Positions 1-6,770 of a stretch of DNA of 27,405 nt are shown piece by piece (within the stretch, counting starts at the first letter, position 1; every line of letters begins with the position of its first letter). The position numbers were made by a program, and so were the translations under genes. Source of the stretch: Candidatus Poribacteria bacterium (GTDB lineage: Bacteria; Poribacteria; DTPJ01; WJIO01); assembly GCA_014730235.1 (NCBI GenBank), contig WJIO01000036.1:1-27405 (forward strand), read 5' to 3'. A model generated the notes under the pieces. That model had not been told where the DNA came from. It saw only the letters and a program-made list of their open reading frames with translations, and searched no databases.

Positions 1-1026
1 ACCCATACCTTCGATTATTTCCTTTACCCTGGCGGTGTCATATGAGTATTGCGCGACATCTGGATTGTACCATGCTTCATTTGACTGCGGAATCAGGCCT
101 GCACTTCCGGTTACTGCATGTCCCCTTCTGACTATCTGAACAATCTTCTCCCTGTCAACGGCATAGGCCAGGGCGCTTCTGAATTCTTTTGATGAAAGCG
201 GCTCTTTTTTGTGATTTATGATCAGTTTTGCTGCCCAAGTTGGAGGTTCTTTGACTATTTCGAGGCCTTCTTTTTCCAGATCACCCAATATGTCTGGTGG
301 AACAGAAGCGGCATTTACCTCGCCCCTTTTCAGCGCAGTTGGAGCTATTTCCGCGTTAACCTTTATGAGTCTTATCCTGTCAACTTCGGGCTTCCCCAGA
401 TAATATCCCTCATAGGCTTTATAGAGGTAAGTTCCCTGAGCCTTGTTGTAATCAACCAATTCATAAGGCCCTGTCCCGATTAAAGCCTTTTTTTCCATAA
501 GCTGCTCAGGTTTGTCAACACCTTCCCATATATGCTTCGGGATAATGGGCAAAGTTCCTGCTACGTTGGCAAGGAAAGGTGCATAGGGCTTATTCAGATA
601 TATTTTGACAACATATTCACCTGTTTCCTCCGCCTTATCTATTATATCCGAATTAACCCATGCCCAGGGATGCTCTTTGATATAGCCAAAGGTAAAAACC
701 ACATCCGCAGATGTGAATTTTTCTCCATCATGCCACGTTACATCATCTCTCAGGCTGAAAATATAGGCATTTTCTTCGGTGACATAATTCCAGCTTTTAG
801 CAAGGGCGGGGATTATGCCGTTTTTGTCCTTCCAGATGAGGGTATCAAAGATGAAACTCATCCTTACATATCCAGGCCCTCTGGGATACATGCCATAAGG
901 GGATGGGTATCCCCAATCACCTGTCGGATCTGCTACAGTATAGGTGACAGCCAGTGCGGCGGAAGCATTCGAAGCGACAAAAAATACCGATATTGCTAAA
1001 ATAAGTAGTTTCATTGTTCTATGCAT
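1..1026 (-). CDS. ABC transporter substrate-binding protein, family 5 (peptide/nickel type), 3' end outside window
   Basis: Periplasmic solute-binding component of a peptide/nickel-type (SBP_bac_5) ABC importer. 342 codons are visible and the C-terminal part runs off the window; complete family members are usually about 500-600 residues. An N-terminal signal peptide ends near SNASA-ALA. Family landmarks are visible: LIWKDKNG, the ALAKSW segment, FSLRDDVTWHDGEKFTSADVVFT (about residues 70-95), GTGPYELVDY, and FRSALAYAVDREKIV. The start at 1026 is chosen because AGAGG lies 8 nt upstream. Its ATG overlaps the stop of the upstream FmdE-like gene by 8 nt, which suggests translational coupling. Membership of an operon led by nikR suggests nickel or a nickel chelate as ligand, as in NikA. 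That is inference, since many family-5 proteins bind peptides. The permease and ATPase genes are expected just beyond coordinate 1. Confidence 0.93.
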   Translation of the reverse strand, partial: MHRTMKLLILAISVFFVASNASAALAVTYTVADPTGDWGYPSPYGMYPRGPGYVRMSFIFDTLIWKDKNGIIPALAKSWNYVTEENAYIFSLRDDVTWHDGEKFTSADVVFTFGYIKEHPWAWVNSDIIDKAEETGEYVVKIYLNKPYAPFLANVAGTLPIIPKHIWEGVDKPEQLMEKKALIGTGPYELVDYNKAQGTYLYKAYEGYYLGKPEVDRIRLIKVNAEIAPTALKRGEVNAASVPPDILGDLEKEGLEIVKEPPTWAAKLIINHKKEPLSSKEFRSALAYAVDREKIVQIVRRGHAVTGSAGLIPQSNEAWYNPDVAQYSYDTARVKEIIEGMG

Positions 1027-1711
1027 TTCTAATACCTCTGCCAACTATCATGCGATATTCCTCCCCGGCGCAAGGGATACAGACGGGCTTTTCGTCCTTC
1101 ATCCTGACGCGGGTCTCCATCACGTTCTCACCGCATACGGAGCATCTTATGGAGTTGTATATAGGTGCATATTCCACATCCGGTTCATCTACAGTTTCAA
1201 TACTGAATATCTTATCTTCCGGGGCATTCAAAACTCTGTGTGACCTTATTTCCCATAGTTTCTTGAATCTTCTGCTCTCTTCCGGCGTAAGTTCTTCCCT
1301 TCTTTTAACTGCCTTATCGAAAAGGGCATCAGCTTCTTTTTCCAGGGGATCGTCTGAGCCATCGGAGAAACTTTTCGCCACCAGACGCAAACCAGTTTTT
1401 CCGCCTCGCTTATAGAATGTAAAAGCAGTTTTGCCCAGGTCTTTATAAATCAGAGCATTGTTACCCAGAGTGCATCCGCTTACATACTGGATACCATCAA
1501 CAGAGCAGTTGTTACACTCTGTAACGGCCATTATTTTCTCCATGCCATCACTGTGGATAATATCCAGACGCTTGCAGGCGATATACGCAGCCTTAACACC
1601 GATAGCCAGACCGGGACAGTAGTGACCATGTATTTCCGCCGCTCCTTTGAGAAGTCCTTCAAGATCTCCTTCCATTATCAAATTTTCAATATTAGCCCTT
1701 GGATTATCCAT
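1019..1711 (-). CDS. FmdE-family protein with C-terminal zinc ribbon
   Basis: A 230-residue member of the FmdE family (PF02663), named after a protein encoded with molybdenum formylmethanofuran dehydrogenase in methanogens; its biochemical role is poorly defined. The conserved metal-site block is visible: HGHYCPG at residues 28-34, TECNNCSVDGIQ with Cys66 and Cys69, and SGCTLG with Cys80. A C-terminal zinc ribbon follows, with CSVC at 190-193 and CIPC at 211-214. There is no signal peptide, so it is cytoplasmic. It starts 18 nt after the TonB receptor stop, with GGAG in its leader, and its stop overlaps the start of the binding-protein gene. Sitting between an outer-membrane receptor and an ABC binding protein under NikR, it probably handles, inserts or senses the imported metal rather than serving methanogenesis. 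That role is inference; the family assignment is firm. Confidence 0.9.
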   Translation of the reverse strand: MDNPRANIENLIMEGDLEGLLKGAAEIHGHYCPGLAIGVKAAYIACKRLDIIHSDGMEKIMAVTECNNCSVDGIQYVSGCTLGNNALIYKDLGKTAFTFYKRGGKTGLRLVAKSFSDGSDDPLEKEADALFDKAVKRREELTPEESRRFKKLWEIRSHRVLNAPEDKIFSIETVDEPDVEYAPIYNSIRCSVCGENVMETRVRMKDEKPVCIPCAGEEYRMIVGRGIRNA

Positions 1712-1729
1712 TCTGCGTCTCCTTCTCGC

Positions 1730-3793
1730 TTAGTAAGCCATTTCCAGTCCGCCATAAAACATTCTTCCGGGCATAGGATAACCGTAGCTTTCCTGATAAT
1801 CGGTATCCAGAATATTTTCACAACCGGCATAAATCATGAAACGATTCTTCAGTATAGGATACCTGATTATGCCATTCAAGAGAGTGTAGCTGTCCATTAA
1901 CCCCAGTTCCTCTAAATTGGCGGCGTTGATAGGAACTTTTCTCTCATCCACCCACTTAACCGTCAGTTTGGCAAATCCTCCATTGCCGGGTCTATATTCC
2001 AAACCGAGGTTAATTTTATTAGCTGGTATCTCACCCAGTTGATCCGATATGTTGCTCTTATCCAGTATATCTCCCGCTTTTTCTGTTCTCTGCCATGTAT
2101 AATTGGCAAAACCAAAAAGGCCGCTGTAGATCATGCTTCCGATTTCAAATTCAACGCCGGTAATTCTCACATAGTCCAAATTATAGACAACACGGCTGGG
2201 CTTGTATCCAAATATCCACCTGAGATAATCCTTTACATCGTAATAGTAACCCTTCAATGAGATTTCAGAATCTCTTATGCCCCTGTAACTTCCGCCAACC
2301 TCAAATTGCAGAGCATCTTCATAAGTCAAAGGTTTTCTGTCAATCCCGTCCTTTTCCGGCTGATAGCCGTTGTAATACCAGTAATATTTGGGTATAATAG
2401 GGAATTTTGTGGCTCTTGCGGCGGTGGCGAAAGTATTAATATAAGTTATTGGTGAAAAGTAGATACCCAGTTTGGGTGAAAAAGTTGTGTCTGCAACATC
2501 ACCTGAAGCGTCTCCGCCACCTGAAGCATTATAGCCGTCAACCCTCATACCTAGATAAACATCCAGATTAGAAAGGACAGCCCAGCTATCTTGCAAAAAT
2601 GCAGAATTGACCTTTGATATATTGCGTCTGTCTTCTGAATCCTGAGGCTCCTGGGTGAGATAATCCATGTTATAGCTAAGATATTCGGTTCCCTCGTAAC
2701 CCATGTAATTACCTTCCAGACCGCCTTTTACAGCGTGCTGCGAAATTTCTTTTCCTGTTTTTAGCGACCATCCCCAGGAGGTATCCGAAGGCGCTCTTCT
2801 CTCAAGAAAAAGAAGAGCGGGATCATCCATAGCATAAAAATAGTCTATCCTGTCCTCGTAATTGCCATATAATCTGGCTTCTATTCTTACATCCATTAAA
2901 GACTTGTCAAAAGCCACATCTGCCTCATATCTCGCTTTCCAGACGTAGCTATTGTCACCTTCACTTTTTCCCTTCTGCATTCCAAATCCGGGGCCCACCA
3001 GCCGCGAGCCATCGCTTTCAGGATAATCAGAATTATAATATGGACTATCAGCTTTGTTGGCTATGGGCATACCATATTCCCCATTGGAATACCGCAAGGA
3101 AAATTTCAACTTCCCGCTATCCGGCAGATAAATATAAAGGGTTGGCGAAAAATCAGCCCTTTGGGTGAAGCTGTTTCTAAGAAATCCATCTGTATCCAGA
3201 TAACCTGCGCCCAGCGTAAATCCAAAAAGCCCAATCTTATGAGATGCAAAAGCATTAACATTGTATGTATTATAGCTTTTTGCACCAGAATTGAGCTTCA
3301 ATCGCAGTTTTTCCTCAAGCATCCTGGGAACTACATTTATTACACCGCCTAGGGTGTTGCCATATTCGGCTGATGTTGCACCCTTAATAACTTCGATCTT
3401 TTCCACATCCTGTAGCTGGATCATCCCCCAATCCACCTGATATCCGCCGCGCACTCCTGCTCCGTTGAGGGGTCTCCCATCCAGAGTTACCAGAGTTTTT
3501 TCAGTGTCAAAAGCCCTGAGTTTCATCATCTTGCTTGTTGGAGAATATAGGCTGAGTCTGTTTACATCAATCCCTGCTTCATTCCGAAGTATATCCACCG
3601 GATTTGCGCCAACAGGAGTTGTTGATTCATCCACCTTTACCTCATCCCTTTGGATCTTTTCCAGCTTCTTAGCTGTAACCAGTATTTCTTCCAGCGTAAT
3701 GTATTCCCCTTTTTCTTGATCCTCCTCAGCTAAGCCAAATTCTGGAAAAAGCACAAACAAAACCAAAATAGACAAGAAAATTCCTCTGAACAT
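1730..3793 (-). CDS. TonB-dependent outer-membrane receptor, probable nickel/metal complex uptake
   Basis: A 687-residue TonB-dependent receptor of typical length. It has a signal peptide (MFRGIFLSIL... to GLA), then a TonB-box-like stretch ITLEEILVTAKK at about residues 31-43. The plug domain follows, with VTLDGRPLNGAG, QDVEKIEVIKGATSAEYG and NTLGGVINVVP at about 98-155. The remainder is a 22-strand-type barrel region, with many alternating aromatic strands, ending in the usual terminal strand (GRMFYGGLEMAY). The GGAGGAG ribosome-binding site just before ATG 3793 fixes the start. It lies 25 nt downstream of nikR and 18 nt upstream of the FmdE-like gene, so it is the second gene of the operon. 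Co-transcription with nikR suggests transport of a nickel chelate across the outer membrane, energised by TonB-ExbBD. Substrate specificity cannot be read from the sequence. Confidence 0.93.
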   Translation of the reverse strand: MFRGIFLSILVLFVLFPEFGLAEEDQEKGEYITLEEILVTAKKLEKIQRDEVKVDESTTPVGANPVDILRNEAGIDVNRLSLYSPTSKMMKLRAFDTEKTLVTLDGRPLNGAGVRGGYQVDWGMIQLQDVEKIEVIKGATSAEYGNTLGGVINVVPRMLEEKLRLKLNSGAKSYNTYNVNAFASHKIGLFGFTLGAGYLDTDGFLRNSFTQRADFSPTLYIYLPDSGKLKFSLRYSNGEYGMPIANKADSPYYNSDYPESDGSRLVGPGFGMQKGKSEGDNSYVWKARYEADVAFDKSLMDVRIEARLYGNYEDRIDYFYAMDDPALLFLERRAPSDTSWGWSLKTGKEISQHAVKGGLEGNYMGYEGTEYLSYNMDYLTQEPQDSEDRRNISKVNSAFLQDSWAVLSNLDVYLGMRVDGYNASGGGDASGDVADTTFSPKLGIYFSPITYINTFATAARATKFPIIPKYYWYYNGYQPEKDGIDRKPLTYEDALQFEVGGSYRGIRDSEISLKGYYYDVKDYLRWIFGYKPSRVVYNLDYVRITGVEFEIGSMIYSGLFGFANYTWQRTEKAGDILDKSNISDQLGEIPANKINLGLEYRPGNGGFAKLTVKWVDERKVPINAANLEELGLMDSYTLLNGIIRYPILKNRFMIYAGCENILDTDYQESYGYPMPGRMFYGGLEMAY

Positions 3794-3818
3794 TATCTCC
3801 TCCTCATTCAGAACTATT

Positions 3819-4235
3819 TTATTCCAAACCCTTACCTGTTGTAGTCATGGTCAGCTTACCGTGCTTAACGCCCTTTGTGCTTATAAGCTGATCAGCGATC
3901 TCCTTCACTCTACTACCTTTTTCCTTGATGACTATTATTTCCAGGCAGTTATGGTGATCTATATGGACGTGCATTGATGATATTATGGCTGAATGATGAT
4001 CATGCTGAAGCGCTATAAGGGATTCGCTTAACTCCCTGACATGATGGTTGTAGACAATTGTAACTGCACCAATTGTCTCAACGTCAGCCTTCCATTCCTG
4101 CTCTACCAGATGCTCTCTTATCATATCCCTTATGGCTTCAGAGCGATTATCATATCCCTTGGCATCTATGAGTTTATCGAACCGCTCTAGTAGATTTGAA
4201 TTGATAGATACACCAAAGCGTACCAAATCTGACAT
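3819..4235 (-). CDS. nikR: Nickel-responsive ribbon-helix-helix repressor NikR
   Basis: A 138-residue transcription regulator, the normal NikR length. The N-terminal ribbon-helix-helix is visible (RFGVSIN then LLERFDKLI and NRSEAIRDMIR, residues 6-40), followed by the ACT-like metal-binding domain. The four square-planar nickel ligands of E. coli NikR (His76, His87, His89, Cys95) are matched with identical spacing by His78, His89, His91 and Cys97. It should therefore bind DNA as a Ni(II)-loaded tetramer and repress nickel uptake genes. AAGGTGGT precedes the ATG at 4235. It is the first gene of the operon with the TonB receptor, FmdE-like protein and binding protein. A candidate operator overlaps its promoter, so autoregulation is likely. 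Confidence 0.96.
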   Translation of the reverse strand: MSDLVRFGVSINSNLLERFDKLIDAKGYDNRSEAIRDMIREHLVEQEWKADVETIGAVTIVYNHHVRELSESLIALQHDHHSAIISSMHVHIDHHNCLEIIVIKEKGSRVKEIADQLISTKGVKHGKLTMTTTGKGLE

Positions 4236-4273
4236 CTAAATCACCACCTTGTATGCAACATATTTATATTTTT

Positions 4274-4300
4274 GTGCTACGATTTTTATAATAGTAACAC
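4274..4300 (-). promoter_or_regulatory. Candidate NikR operator palindrome
   Basis: On the minus strand this reads GTGTTAC, 13 nt, GTAGCAC: a 7-bp inverted repeat with one mismatch. It fits the NikR signal type I recall for Desulfovibrio-like bacteria and archaea (GTGTTAC-N13/14-GTAACAC). The left half-site runs into the -10 box of the nikR promoter, so bound NikR would block RNA polymerase. The match to a known regulator next door makes this more than a chance palindrome, but binding is inferred. Confidence 0.72.
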
Positions 4301-4319
4301 TAATCTATGTAAGTGTCAA
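4291..4319 (-). promoter_or_regulatory. Sigma70-type promoter of the nikR operon
   Basis: TTGACA (4319-4314) is followed by a 17-nt spacer and TACTAT (4296-4291), about 55 nt upstream of the nikR ATG. The -35 is consensus and the spacing is ideal. The -10 is covered by the candidate NikR operator. Confidence 0.75.
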
Positions 4320-4373
4320 CAGGAAAGACTCACAGTCAAAAGATAAGCATGGATATCGTTGTGCAGTCTATAA

Positions 4374-4625
4374 AGCGACAGTGGATGTGATCTGTTGGAT
4401 TACCTGACCAGGAAGCGGAAAGTGGACAGTTCAGTTTTGGAAGCAGTAGCTTATGAGTTAAAGTGTAACCCACTGGCGAATCTGCCAGAACTGTCAGAAT
4501 GAGTAAATGCAAGGTTAGGACGGAAAGACCTGCCGTCAGCCAAAATGAAAGCAGCACTAGAGCAGATATCATACCATCAGACAAGGAATTCTGTCTTGAG
4601 ACAATTAGACAAAGGCGGCTTCTGA
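4374..4625 (+). pseudogene. Remnant of an unrecognised coding region with an internal TGA
   Basis: Reading the plus strand gives a protein-like stretch of about 83 codons, interrupted once by TGA at 4500-4502. Before the stop it contains LLDYLTRKRKVDSSVLEAVAYELKCNP. After it comes ARLGRKDLPSAKMKAALEQISYHQ and a basic end NSVLRQLDKGGF. Upstream, at 4371-4373, the frame is closed and there is no convincing start. The helical, charged composition is reminiscent of the C-terminal part of a transposase or a small DNA-binding protein, but I do not recognise a family. It abuts the broken end of the btuF-like fragment on the opposite strand, so it may be the scar of the element that truncated that gene. 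Confidence 0.35.
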
Positions 4626-4862
4626 CGACGTTACAATTATCTTTTGTGGTGGGCTATCTAGAGTGATGTGGTGTCCTTTTAAATCTGTAATAGTAGCTGG
4701 ATAAGTCAGCTTATCATCAATCTGCGGGGTTTTAATATCTGCCAGGTCATTAGAGTTATCAACAGTTTCCTTATTGCCTTCTTTTGATAAATATTGGCTA
4801 AAAATTATCAAAAATCCAACAGCGACGATAACAACAATAACTACAAATATTTTCTGCTTCAT
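4605..4862 (-). pseudogene. N-terminal remnant of a BtuF/FepB-type periplasmic binding protein
   Basis: Eighty-five codons remain from ATG 4862. They hold a hydrophobic N-terminal anchor (residues 5-22), a polar linker, and the start of a class III periplasmic binding fold: YPATITDLKGHHITLDSPPQ, then KIIVTSSEAA. That motif opens vitamin B12 and siderophore/heme binding proteins, which are normally about 270-330 residues. The frame ends abruptly at AAFV-stop, just where the helix with ALG/GVS motifs should begin, so at least two thirds is missing. A longer reading frame extends upstream to 5006, but that part only translates the repeat element at 4885-5047 and is not coding. Its place near cobalamin-linked fragments suggests a former btuF. 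Confidence 0.75.
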
Positions 4863-4884
4863 TAAAAATTCCTTTATATAAAAT

Positions 4885-5047
4885 GGCTCTTCCAGGTTCA
4901 GTGTGGTTATAATTGAAAATTCCCTCAGCTTGTCATTCCTGCGAAGGCAGGAATCCAGTAGATCCGTATAGAGAAGGGATTCCTGCCTTCGCAGGAATGA
5001 CAGCATAAATAGTTTCTTATATTTACCAAACTAAACCCGGAATAACC
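4885..5047 (-). mobile_element. MITE-like element, full copy (inverted orientation)
   Basis: The left end GGCTCTTCCAGGTTCAGTG and the right end (CTAAACCCGGAATAACC) are imperfect inverted repeats of the family consensus. Inside, a perfect 25-bp inverted pair occupies 4932-4956 and 4977-5001, beginning GTCATTCCTGCG. Flanking inner segments match those of the copy at 10237-10356 when that copy is reversed, so the element has a defined orientation. No coding capacity. It sits just upstream of the btuF-like fragment. Confidence 0.75.
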
Positions 5048-5060
5048 TATAAAATTAAGA

Positions 5061-5150
5061 ATAGGAGTGGATATCAGCATTTTCTATTAATTCGCAGAAG
5101 GTCTGAATGGCATTTCAGAAAGCTAAGCTAACAATACCCACTCCTGTATT
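5061..5150. other. Intergenic inverted repeat with nested hairpin
   Basis: AGGAGTGG (5063-5070) pairs with CCACTCCT (5138-5145), extendable by a few A-T pairs. Within the loop, TCTGAA and TTCAGA form a second hairpin around 5102-5118. It lies between two gene remnants. It could be a structured transcript, a terminator remnant, or another small repeat; no family is recognised. Confidence 0.4.
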
Positions 5151-5161
5151 TTGTTCTATTT

Positions 5162-5396
5162 TTACAGAACCAGAGATTTTGCCGCTGGTATTTCAAGGTT
5201 TATAAATGGCTTTCCATTATCCTGATTTTTTACTTCCACCGGTGTTTTATAGACCAACTTTATATTTTCTTTTGTCAAGACTTTATTCACATTGCCTCCT
5301 GCCTGGATTTTTTTTACCTCCCATCATCAATATTTCATCACAAAACATTGAAGCCAGATTAAGGTCGTGCATGGCGCTTATTACCGTAATACCATT
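5162..5396 (-). pseudogene. C-terminal remnant of a BtuD/FecE-type ABC transporter ATPase
   Basis: The first frame gives NGITVISAMHDLNLASMFCDEILMM: the switch histidine and HDLNLA signature of ATPases from B12, heme and siderophore importers. After a run of A residues near 5305 the frame shifts by one. It resumes as VLTKENIKLVYKTPVEVKN to the stop at 5162, matching the usual tail of this family (eVlT-enl--vY--pv). Walker A, Q-loop, the LSGGQ signature and Walker B are all absent, having been lost 5' of about 5396, so the product cannot function. The 5' side is fused directly to the btuB-like remnant. Confidence 0.75.
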
Positions 5397-5891
5397 TAGG
5401 AAATTGTCACTCCCACCATTGGCTGTAAAATCAATCCTTTCCGCCAATTGCGCCAGAACCATATAATGAAGATGAAGGGCCTTTAACAACTTCAACCCTT
5501 TCTACTCCACCAACTCCAAAATTTGCCAGATTCATCCTGCCGGCGTAACTTCCAAATACAGGATTACCATTTACCAAAACCAGCACTCTACGCTTATCCA
5601 TGCCCTGTATACTGAGGGTTTTCAGATATCCAGTTCCACCTATGGGATCGTCCTGGACATAAAGACCGGTAGCATCTTCCAGAGCTTCACCGATATGTAA
5701 ATATGGCTCTTCCCGCAATTGTCTTTCGCTTACAGTCTGGGTTAAAACCGGAGAATCGGAGATAACACGCTCCGTCCTTGTGCCGGTTACAACAATCTCC
5801 CTGAAACTTCAGTAGTATCATCCTGTGATAACGAAATTGCAGGTATAAATAGCAATACCATAAACACGATGCTGAGATAAAAATACTTCAT
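5397..5891 (-). pseudogene. N-terminal remnant of a BtuB-type TonB-dependent receptor
   Basis: From ATG 5891 there is a signal peptide (MKYFYLSIVF to SLSQ). One missing base near 5805 then shifts the frame and gives an early stop. The next frame continues as EIVVTGTRTERVISDSP (TonB box and start of the plug), then IGEALEDATGLYVQDD, VLVLVNGNPVFGSYAG, VERVEVVKGPSSSLYGSGAIGG. A further frameshift leaves IDFTANGGSDNFLNG, where similarity to the barrel start ends and the ATPase remnant begins. More than 400 barrel residues are missing. The gene lies downstream of the cobalamin riboswitch at 6187-6360, which identifies it as a former B12 receptor gene (btuB). Confidence 0.82.
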
Positions 5892-6186
5892 AAAAACCTC
5901 ACCATCTCATTCTTTTAAACTGGTAAACGACCAGAATACCCTACCTCTAAAGTATAATAAGCAAGCAGATATACTGATATTAATCACCTGCTTTGCGATA
6001 AAATATCAAACTATGCAAAGATGCTTAACAGGCATATTAGGCCGTAATCAATTAAATTTTGGATGTAGTTATTTAAAGCTTATTCTGGGAGAAACGTTAC
6101 AGGAAGAAATATCTCTGAAGTGAAATAAAACCATTCATCAATCACCTGCAAGCCCTTCTCACCGAGGCCTTTAAACAAGCTAACGA

Positions 6187-6360
6187 AACTAGGCAGGTCT
6201 CCTGACTTATGGCCCATACATCAGCCTTCCCGGTTCATAACCCGTTGCAGGAAAAAACCAGTGACTATTAACGATGGATATTCAATGCCAATTACAGTTG
6301 CGGGGACAGTCGTGGATTCTCACCACATTCCCTCTTCGCTAACAATGTTAGCACCTAGTT
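6187..6360 (-). ncRNA. Cobalamin riboswitch
   Basis: Read on the minus strand, the conserved aptamer elements appear in order: AGGTGC at the 5' side, GGGAATGTGGTGAGAATCC, the ACTGTCCCCGCAACTGTAA core, CACTGG, GGGAAGGC, and the B12 box GTCAGGAGACCTGCC. The closing P1 helix is perfect: AACTAGG (6360-6354) pairs with CCTAGTT (6193-6187). The aptamer therefore looks functional. Such elements reduce expression of B12 transport or synthesis genes when adenosylcobalamin or a related corrinoid binds. Here the downstream gene is the broken btuB remnant, about 295 nt further on; nothing else in that leader looks coding. Confidence 0.96.
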
Positions 6361-6380
6361 CTAAAATTCTAACGTTGTAG

Positions 6381-6409
6381 ATTCTAACACATCTAATTTT
6401 ATATGTCAA
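6381..6409 (-). promoter_or_regulatory. Sigma70-type promoter of the cobalamin riboswitch
   Basis: TTGACA (6409-6404), a 17-nt spacer and TAGAAT (6386-6381) lie about 20 nt before the first base of the aptamer. The -35 overlaps the stop codon of the cobyric acid synthase remnant (TGA within TTGACA). Confidence 0.75.
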
Positions 6410-6667
6410 ATGTTTTTTTCATTAAGTATCTGATAAATTTTAATCATATCCAGATGCTCACGAACGTTTTCCGCCAAAAGATCATATTGTTTTTGTTTGT
6501 CATGATTGAATATAAAACCTTCAGACTCATTTATAATCTTAAGCCCTTTTTTCTTTCGCAGGTAGTTGACAAAGACCATACGAAATCCGTCGTTATCGAA
6601 TATTCCATGCAAATAACTTCCCCAGACCTTTGCCATCAGATGAGACAGCACCATCCTGAATTTTTAC
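6406..6667 (-). pseudogene. C-terminal remnant of cobyric acid synthase (CbiP/CobQ)
   Basis: This is the last ~80 residues of the glutamine amidotransferase domain of cobyric acid synthase. VWGSYLHGIFDNDGFRMVF carries the catalytic histidine region, and the tail YDLLAENVREHLDMIKIYQIL is typical of the family end. Just upstream, the matching sequence DGAVSSDGK is in another frame: one extra G near 6637 breaks it. The frame is closed by TGA at 6670-6668, so the remaining ~400 residues are gone. The open frame from ATG 6654 is therefore not a genuine small gene. CbiP/CobQ amidates adenosylcobyrinic acid diamide late in B12 synthesis. Confidence 0.8.
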
Positions 6668-6770
6668 TCAGTTTTCCTCCAATGTTGGGATTTTTAAGAC
6701 TTCTATGTATGTAAAAGTATAATCTCATATCTCTTAAACCAAGTAATTCATTTTTATAATCTCTGATCCG

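Noticed and set aside
211-999. Plus-strand open frames over the first kilobase
   Set aside because: They are shadows of the minus-strand substrate-binding protein, which has continuous family similarity.
4500-4502. Genome-wide recoding of TGA
   Set aside because: Intact genes around it have normal length and several end in conventional stops; a single TGA in a decayed frame is better explained by mutation.
4336-4584. Minus-strand frame of 82 codons with hydrophobic start
   Set aside because: It lies opposite the protein-like plus-strand remnant, has no ribosome site and shows no family pattern.
4863-5006. N-terminal extension of the btuF-like fragment containing FLRRQES-type peptide
   Set aside because: This is translation of the GTCATTCCTGC repeat, a frequent false extension; the signal-anchor start at 4862 is better.
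4885-5047. CRISPR-like repetition of the GTCATTCCTGC units
   Set aside because: Copies are dispersed over 16 kb, are hairpins with variable spacing, and have no unique spacers or cas genes.
6406-6654. A possible small intact gene of 82 codons
   Set aside because: Its content is the end of cobyric acid synthase and the matching upstream part is in another frame, so it is a remnant.
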